Of a DNA stretch of 18,651 nt, positions 14,271 to 18,651 are shown piece by piece (within the stretch, counting starts at the first letter, position 1; each line of letters begins with the position of its first letter). The translations under genes and the position numbers were made by a program. Under the pieces are notes generated by a model, which made no database searches, was not told the origin of the DNA, and saw nothing but the letters and a program-made list of their open reading frames with translations. Location: contig VXPN01000321.1 in assembly GCA_009839535.1 (NCBI GenBank), forward strand, positions 1 through 18,651. Reading direction: 5' to 3'. Origin of the DNA: Boseongicola sp. SB0662_bin_57. Lineage in GTDB: Bacteria > Pseudomonadota > Alphaproteobacteria > Rhodobacterales > Rhodobacteraceae.

Positions 14271-15142
14271 GAAGCAACTCCGATAGGCGCATCAAGACGC
14301 TGGAGCTCTGGGCCGCCAGGATGCGTCGCAACGTCGTGGACATCTGCATGCAGCGTGGAGGCTATGCCGGGCAGGGCGTTGCGCTTTCGGATGTCGGGGC
14401 CTGCATCTATTTCGACGAGATGCGGCCTGACGGCAAGGGGTGGTTTCACGACCGGTTCGTCAATTCGAACGGTCACGACACGATCATCAACTTCGCCGCA
14501 ATGGCAGAGCTTGGCATCTACACGATGGAGGAACTGCGCACGATGGGCGCGGATGGATCGCCCATCGACCAAAGCCCGATCGAGGGCGCGCGCGGCTTCG
14601 AGATCACTTCGGGTTCCTTGGGCACCGGCGTGTCGCAGGCTGCCGGGATCGCCCTCGGAGAACGCAAGAAGGGGTCCGGCAAGCGGGTCATCTGTCTTCT
14701 CTCCGACGGAGAATTGCACGAGGGCAGCGTCTGGGAGGCATTCATGTTCGCCGCCCACTACAAGCTTTCGAACCTCGTCGTCATCATCGACAACAACGAT
14801 CTCGGCGCGACCGGCAAGACCTCGGACGTCATGGCGGTCGAGCCGGTGAAGGCAAAGATGGAAGCCTTCGGATTCCGTGCGCGGCAGATCAACGGCAACA
14901 GGATTCCCGATGTTCTCGACGCCTTCGACGAGGCGCGCGCCGTAAGGGACAAGCCATACGCGATGATCGCGGACACCAGGATCTTTGCGGGCATCAGCGT
15001 CTACCAGGAAGCGATTCCCTTCGCGCACTTTGTTGGAAGGGACGGACGCTGGGACACCGGATTTCTCGATTGGGAGCCCGGGTGGCGGGAAATTCTCGAA
15101 ACGATCGAACGACTGGAGACCGAGTTGGCGGCGCTGGACTGA
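14267..15142 (+). CDS. Transketolase N-terminal-half subunit (TPP pyrophosphate-binding)
   Basis: This 291-residue protein is the N-terminal half of a transketolase. The key parts are a His in NSNGHDTI (His70), GSLGTGVSQAAGIALGE (117-132), and the Mg/TPP motif that begins SDGELHEGSVWEAF (146-159) and ends in IDNND (174-178), a GDG...NN motif with Ser for the first Gly. The usual SKGHA stretch reads NSNGHD, and a roughly 10-residue loop (GADGSPIDQSP) lies in the substrate-side region, so specificity probably differs from housekeeping transketolase. Its ATG overlaps the stop of the preceding subunit gene (ATGA), fitting 1:1 production. It is followed by an epimerase gene after 50 bases. Confidence 0.9.
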   Translation: MRSNSDRRIKTLELWAARMRRNVVDICMQRGGYAGQGVALSDVGACIYFDEMRPDGKGWFHDRFVNSNGHDTIINFAAMAELGIYTMEELRTMGADGSPIDQSPIEGARGFEITSGSLGTGVSQAAGIALGERKKGSGKRVICLLSDGELHEGSVWEAFMFAAHYKLSNLVVIIDNNDLGATGKTSDVMAVEPVKAKMEAFGFRARQINGNRIPDVLDAFDEARAVRDKPYAMIADTRIFAGISVYQEAIPFAHFVGRDGRWDTGFLDWEPGWREILETIERLETELAALD

Positions 15143-15192
15143 GGGCCGCGCGGGCAGGTCCGCCTGCGACCGAGGCAATCCGAGAGGAAGTC

Positions 15193-16119
15193 ATGAGAGC
15201 ATTGGTTACGGGAGCGACTGGATTCATCGGATCCTGCATGGTGCCTGCGTTGGTCGACCAGGGCAACGACGTGGTCGCCACGGACATCGTTGCGGAACCC
15301 CGATGGATCACGTCACGCAAGGGTGTCGAGTACCGGCGCGTGGACCTGTGCCACGACCCGGACGTCCGAGAACTCGTGTTCCAGGAAAGGCCCGACAAGG
15401 TCGTTCATCTGGCCGGACTGCCATTCGAGGAGTGCGAGGAGTCTCCCTCCCGCGGCTTCCAGGTGAATCTCATGGCGACGTTCTCGTTGCTGGAGGCCTC
15501 CGTCACCAGCGACGTCGCGCGCTTCGTGATGACAAGCTCGCTTTCGGTGTTTGGCCGCGGGCTTGCGGAGCCGGTCCTGGACGATGCCGAAAGGGTGCCC
15601 GAATCCGTGCATGGACAAACCAAGCTCGCCTGCGAACACATGCTGGACTGGTTCAGGCGAGTGCATGGATTCAGCGTCGGGGCCGTGCGCTTCCCCTGGG
15701 TCTATGGCCCCGGGCGGACCACGGGGCTCTCTGCCGAGCATTCCTCGTTCCTTCTGGACGCAATCGCGCGTGACGAAACCGCAATTGTCCGGAATGCCGA
15801 TCAGGTCGGCGACTGGCTCTATGTGAGGGACGCCGTCAAGGCGCTGATTCTGTTGCTGGAAAGCGATGAGGATCCGCCGGTCACGTACAACATCGCGAGC
15901 GGTATCCACTCCGTTGCCGACGCCATGGCCGTGGCGCAGGAACTGTTTCCCGACGCGCGTGTCGAGATCCGCAGGGTGCCGGGCGCGGACTATCCCTATG
16001 CGTCCTCGTTCGATGACACGCGAGCCAGGAAAAGGATCGGGTGGAATCCCGGCTATTCGATCAGGCGAGGCTTCAAGGAGCATGTCGAGGAGGTGCGCAG
16101 ATCTCTGGCGGTGGCGTGA
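15193..16119 (+). CDS. NAD-dependent epimerase/dehydratase-like extended SDR, catalytic Tyr replaced by His
   Basis: This 308-residue protein belongs to the extended SDR (UDP-glucose 4-epimerase-like) family. It has the NAD-binding TGATGFIG (6-13), an acidic Asp31 ending strand 2, VVHLAG (70-75), MTSSLSVFG (113-121), an RFPWVYGPG segment typical of substrate-side loops, and a DWLYVRDAVKAL stretch. The catalytic motif usually reads YGxTK; here it is HGQTK, with His140 (CAT, 15610-15612) in the Tyr position and Lys144 retained. Either the chemistry differs, or a single-base change has impaired it. AGAGGAAG precedes the ATG. It probably works on a sugar or sugar-acid intermediate of the operon; no nucleotide-sugar context is visible. 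In-frame extension upstream into the transketolase gene is an artefact. Confidence 0.88.
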   Translation: MRALVTGATGFIGSCMVPALVDQGNDVVATDIVAEPRWITSRKGVEYRRVDLCHDPDVRELVFQERPDKVVHLAGLPFEECEESPSRGFQVNLMATFSLLEASVTSDVARFVMTSSLSVFGRGLAEPVLDDAERVPESVHGQTKLACEHMLDWFRRVHGFSVGAVRFPWVYGPGRTTGLSAEHSSFLLDAIARDETAIVRNADQVGDWLYVRDAVKALILLLESDEDPPVTYNIASGIHSVADAMAVAQELFPDARVEIRRVPGADYPYASSFDDTRARKRIGWNPGYSIRRGFKEHVEEVRRSLAVA

Positions 16120-16188
16120 TGTCCACGGCCCAAGAAAACAGAGCGGACAAACGCTCGAGAAAACCAGATCAACACAGAGGAGACTGAA

Positions 16189-17262
16189 ATGAAACATTCC
16201 AACTGGATCAAGACGCTTGCGGTTTCCGCGGCAGCTTCGGTGCTCTTGGCGCCGATCGCATTTGCCAAGGAACTCAAGGTCGGCAGCTACGAGCCGGAAA
16301 GCCACTACCTGGTGGAGTTCGTCTACAAGCCCTACCTCAAGGAAATCACGCGGCGGACCAACGGGGAACTCACGTTCAAGTGGTTCCATGGCGGGACGCT
16401 GGTGAAGGCGCCGCAGACGGTTGACGGCCTGAAGTCCGGCCTCGTCGACCTTGTGGTCACGACGGGCATCTTCACGCAGGAGAGCCTGTTCCCGACAACC
16501 CACGTCATGACCCTGCCGTTCCAGTTCGACAGCACGGTCGAGGCAAATCACGTCTTCCAGAAGATGTACCACGAAATCCCCGAGGTTCAGGCCGAGTTCG
16601 AAGGCCTGGTGCCGCTGGGATTCCACGTGTCGGACTTCTTCAACCTGCACATTCACAAGGACGTCGAACCGGTCCGGACGCTGGAGGACCTGCAGCGGCT
16701 GGAGATCGGGGCGTTCTCGAAGTCCGGCGTGACCTACAGCGAGCTGCTTGGCGCAACGCCGCGGAACATCAAGCTCGAAGATCTCTATGTCTCGCTCCAG
16801 CGCAAGGCCATCGACGGCATCTGGTTTCCCACCGCGCCATTGATCAAATGGAAGATGACCGACCATACCAGCAACCATTCGTTGGTAGGCGGCCCGTTCG
16901 TCATGATCCCGATGACGATGTCGCAGGCAACCTGGGACAGCCTGACCGACGAGCAACGTGGGATCTTCCGCTCCATGGAAAACGAGCTCACGAACTTCAC
17001 CGGCGCGATCGTGGACAACCGCAGGGGATCCTCCGTCGCCAAGATGGAGGCCCGCGGCGATACAATCATCAGGCTGGCGCCGGAAGAAAAGGCCAAGTGG
17101 GTGGCGCAGACGAAGCCTGCCTATGACGCCTGGCTGGCCCTGATGGAAGAGAAGGGCAACGACGGTCCCGCCATTCTCGCGAAGGTGCAGGAGTTCACCG
17201 CCGAGTTCAAAGGCATGGACTATGCCTCGGCCGAGTGGTGGGGCGACAACTGGCAGGAGTGA
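16189..17262 (+). CDS. dctP: TRAP transporter periplasmic binding protein, DctP family
   Basis: This 357-residue exported protein has a signal peptide (residues 1 to about 26, ending PIAFA), then a DctP domain. Features are a Lys-rich N-terminal strand (KELKVGSYEPESHYL), FHGGTLVKAPQTVDGLKSGLVDLV, LPFQFDS, and YVSLQRKAIDGIW. In most DctP proteins a stretch like LKGLKMRVPG carries an Arg that salt-bridges the ligand carboxylate. The corresponding stretch here is LQRLEIGAFSKSG, with Gly174 at the Arg position, so ligand recognition may be unusual. GAGGAG seven bases upstream supports the ATG. It feeds the fused DctQM membrane subunit encoded next. Between the two genes lies a strongly structured 212-base gap, often seen where binding protein must be made in excess. 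Confidence 0.92.
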   Translation: MKHSNWIKTLAVSAAASVLLAPIAFAKELKVGSYEPESHYLVEFVYKPYLKEITRRTNGELTFKWFHGGTLVKAPQTVDGLKSGLVDLVVTTGIFTQESLFPTTHVMTLPFQFDSTVEANHVFQKMYHEIPEVQAEFEGLVPLGFHVSDFFNLHIHKDVEPVRTLEDLQRLEIGAFSKSGVTYSELLGATPRNIKLEDLYVSLQRKAIDGIWFPTAPLIKWKMTDHTSNHSLVGGPFVMIPMTMSQATWDSLTDEQRGIFRSMENELTNFTGAIVDNRRGSSVAKMEARGDTIIRLAPEEKAKWVAQTKPAYDAWLALMEEKGNDGPAILAKVQEFTAEFKGMDYASAEWWGDNWQE

Positions 17263-17285
17263 CGAACTGCCGCCCTTGCGGCCGC

Positions 17286-17305
17286 GCCTGACCGACGCGT
17301 CAGGC
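17286..17305 (+). terminator. Hairpin just after dctP
   Basis: GCCTGAC (17286-17292) and GTCAGGC (17299-17305) form a perfect 7-bp stem with a 6-base loop, 24 bases after the dctP stop. There is no T-run. It is more likely a partial attenuator or RNA-stability element, because dctQM continues downstream. Confidence 0.5.
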
Positions 17306-17306
17306 C

Positions 17307-17386
17307 GGAGCGGACCATGAATGCCCCATCGTCACCCGCCCGTGCCGGCAGAGTGACGGGAGAGATGGTCCGCTCCGCCCGGCACG
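17307..17386 (+). repeat. Compound inverted repeat between dctP and dctQM
   Basis: GGAGCGGACCAT (17307-17318) and ATGGTCCGCTCC (17365-17376) are perfect 12-base reverse complements. Inside, CGTCAC (17330-17335) pairs with GTGACG (17353-17358). In addition CGTGCCGG (17341-17348) pairs perfectly with CCGGCACG (17379-17386); this crosses the outer stem, so it is an alternative fold or a pseudoknot. The rest of the gap to 17474 shows only the dctQM ribosome binding site. Confidence 0.6.
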
Positions 17387-17474
17387 TTTCGGCTCCGTCG
17401 GGTCGCGGTTTGCCGGCTGAACGGGGTCGAAGTCGTCGCAATGACACCGAACCAGGACGTCTTGGAGGGAGGAG

Positions 17475-18651
17475 ATGATGGCCGATCATGAGTCCGGCGC
17501 TAACAGCCTTCTTGATGTACAAGGCCATGCCCCCGGCGAGCCGCCACCGCCCGGGGTTCCGCGTGACGCATTCGCCGTGATTGCCCGGTCGATGCACGGA
17601 CTCCTGGACCCGGTCTGCCGCTACCTTTGCTACGCCGCGGCCATCGTGACCCTTCTGATGGCCATCGGGATGGTCGTGGACCTGGTCAGCCGCCTGGTGT
17701 TCCGCAATCCGTTGAACGGCATGATCGAAATGCAGACGTTCATGCTGGTCATCATGGCGTTCTTCAGTGTCGCCTACACGATGCTGAAGAACCAGCACGT
17801 CGCCGTCGACCTGATCACGTCGGCGCTTCCTGACAACGTGAACAGTTTCCTGCAAAGCGTTTTCTGCATTTGGGGCGCCTTCATTTTCGGCGCCATGGGC
17901 TGGCTCAGCGCCTCGAGGGCGATCGAGGCGTTCGAGAGAGAGGAGATCGCGGACATAACGCAACTGCCATTCTGGGTTCTCTATGCCGCCGTCGCCCTGG
18001 GAACCTTCCTGCTGGCACTTGTCCTGTTCGCGGCCCTGTTTTCCCACCTGTCGGGCCTCTACCGGCACCACAAGGGCAGCGCGAGCTTCTGGATCGCCTG
18101 CGTCGCTGTCGCCGTGATTGCCGTCGCAGGGATGTTCTCCGCGGTCCTTCTGAAGGCGATGTTCGGCGAACTTGGTTCAGCTGCAGTCGGTGGCGTCTAC
18201 ACCGCCCTGATGCTGATCATCCTGCTCTTGGGCTTTCCGGTCGGATTCTCGATGGCCTTCGTGGGCCTGACCGGACTGATGTACCTGATCGGCAGCGACG
18301 TCGCGTTCAACGTGGCCAAGACCAACACCTACGACGCGGTCGCGAACTACTTCTTCGTCGTCATTCCGTTCTTCCTGCTGATGGGCTTCCTGGTCCTCCA
18401 CGCGGGAATCGGCGCGAAGCTCTTCAATGCAGGGATCAAGGTCTTTGGCCGCCTGCCTGGCGGTCTTGCGGTCGGGACGGTGGCTGGCTGCGGCGGGTTT
18501 GCGGCGATCTGCGGCGAGAGCGTTGCCTCGGCAGCGACCATGGGGGCCGTCTCGATCCCGGAAATGAAGAAATACGACTACGACGATTCGCTCGCGACCG
18601 GCTCCGTGGCCGCAGGCGGCACGCTTGGGATATTGATCCCGCCGAGCATCG
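17475..18651 (+). CDS. TRAP transporter fused DctQM membrane subunit (3' end cut by window)
   Basis: The open frame from ATG 17475 (or 17478, ATGATG) runs off the right edge after 392 codons. Residues about 40-205 form the small DctQ-like part with four TM segments (for example FMLVIMAFFSVAYTML and the KNQHVAVDL motif). A linking TM follows (about 197-220). From about 230 the DctM part begins: ALMLIILLLGFPVGFSMAF, FFVVIPFFLLMGFLV, GTVAGCGGFAAICGESVASA and AGGTLGILIPPSI, the conserved pore-region motifs. DctM normally has about 430 residues, so roughly half is missing. GGAGGGAGGAG precedes the start. With DctP it makes a Na+-coupled secondary transporter. The DctQ-DctM fusion is a known variant. 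The operon may continue beyond the window. Confidence 0.9.
   Translation, partial: MMADHESGANSLLDVQGHAPGEPPPPGVPRDAFAVIARSMHGLLDPVCRYLCYAAAIVTLLMAIGMVVDLVSRLVFRNPLNGMIEMQTFMLVIMAFFSVAYTMLKNQHVAVDLITSALPDNVNSFLQSVFCIWGAFIFGAMGWLSASRAIEAFEREEIADITQLPFWVLYAAVALGTFLLALVLFAALFSHLSGLYRHHKGSASFWIACVAVAVIAVAGMFSAVLLKAMFGELGSAAVGGVYTALMLIILLLGFPVGFSMAFVGLTGLMYLIGSDVAFNVAKTNTYDAVANYFFVVIPFFLLMGFLVLHAGIGAKLFNAGIKVFGRLPGGLAVGTVAGCGGFAAICGESVASAATMGAVSIPEMKKYDYDDSLATGSVAAGGTLGILIPPSI

Noticed and set aside
15313..16956. 547-codon open frame on the minus strand opposite the epimerase and dctP genes.
   Set aside because: The opposite strand encodes two clear protein families with ribosome binding sites; this frame has no recognisable domain.
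1..18651. Search by eye for tRNA, rRNA, CRISPR repeats, IS ends, integrase or attachment sites.
   Set aside because: None was found; the window shows no mobile-element hallmark.

Overview
The window comes from a high-GC chromosome or large replicon, most likely of a heterotrophic alphaproteobacterium (Rhodobacterales or Hyphomicrobiales type). The grounds are Aap/Bzt-type amino-acid ABC permeases, a TRAP transporter with a fused DctQM membrane subunit, a cytosolic-looking DMSO-reductase-family molybdoenzyme, several SDR enzymes, and many GTG/TTG starts with 4-nt overlaps. I see no rRNA, tRNA, IS element, integrase or CRISPR array. It reads as accessory metabolic islands, each with its own regulator.

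Region A (about 1-8634) looks like an organosulfur or amino-acid module. After a partial unknown gene (1-222, minus) comes a single-domain rhodanese (plus). It converges on an IclR regulator, and both stop codons lie in one CTAG. The IclR gene is coupled by an ATGA overlap to a DMSO/biotin-sulfoxide-reductase-like molybdoenzyme (minus). Divergent from that is a cystathionine beta-lyase-like PLP enzyme (plus). Next, on the minus strand, are a binding protein and two permeases of the AapJQM/BztABC type with no ATPase gene. A coherent but unproven reading is import of a polar S-oxidised amino acid, reduction of the S-oxide, C-S bond cleavage, and handling of the released sulfur by the rhodanese.

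Region B (about 9102-11388) is a small redox module. A zinc-less quinone-oxidoreductase-like MDR enzyme and an SDR form a minus-strand operon. It is divergent from an HxlR/DUF24 regulator that carries the family's N-terminal cysteine.

Region C (about 11416-18651, running off the right edge) is a plus-strand catabolic operon behind a GntR/UTRA regulator. The order is SDR dehydrogenase, transketolase C-terminal half, transketolase N-terminal half (inverse of the usual order), NAD-dependent epimerase/dehydratase-like protein, TRAP binding protein DctP, and fused DctQM. A 34-nt inverted repeat with a FadR-like GGTCAGACC core overlaps the predicted operon promoter, and a partial copy precedes the gntR gene, so this GntR protein is probably the local, self-regulating repressor. 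Three oddities suggest an uncharacterised substrate: the epimerase has His where the catalytic Tyr is expected, DctP has Gly where the carboxylate-binding Arg is expected, and no sugar kinase is visible. This operon is the best candidate for an undescribed pathway in the window.
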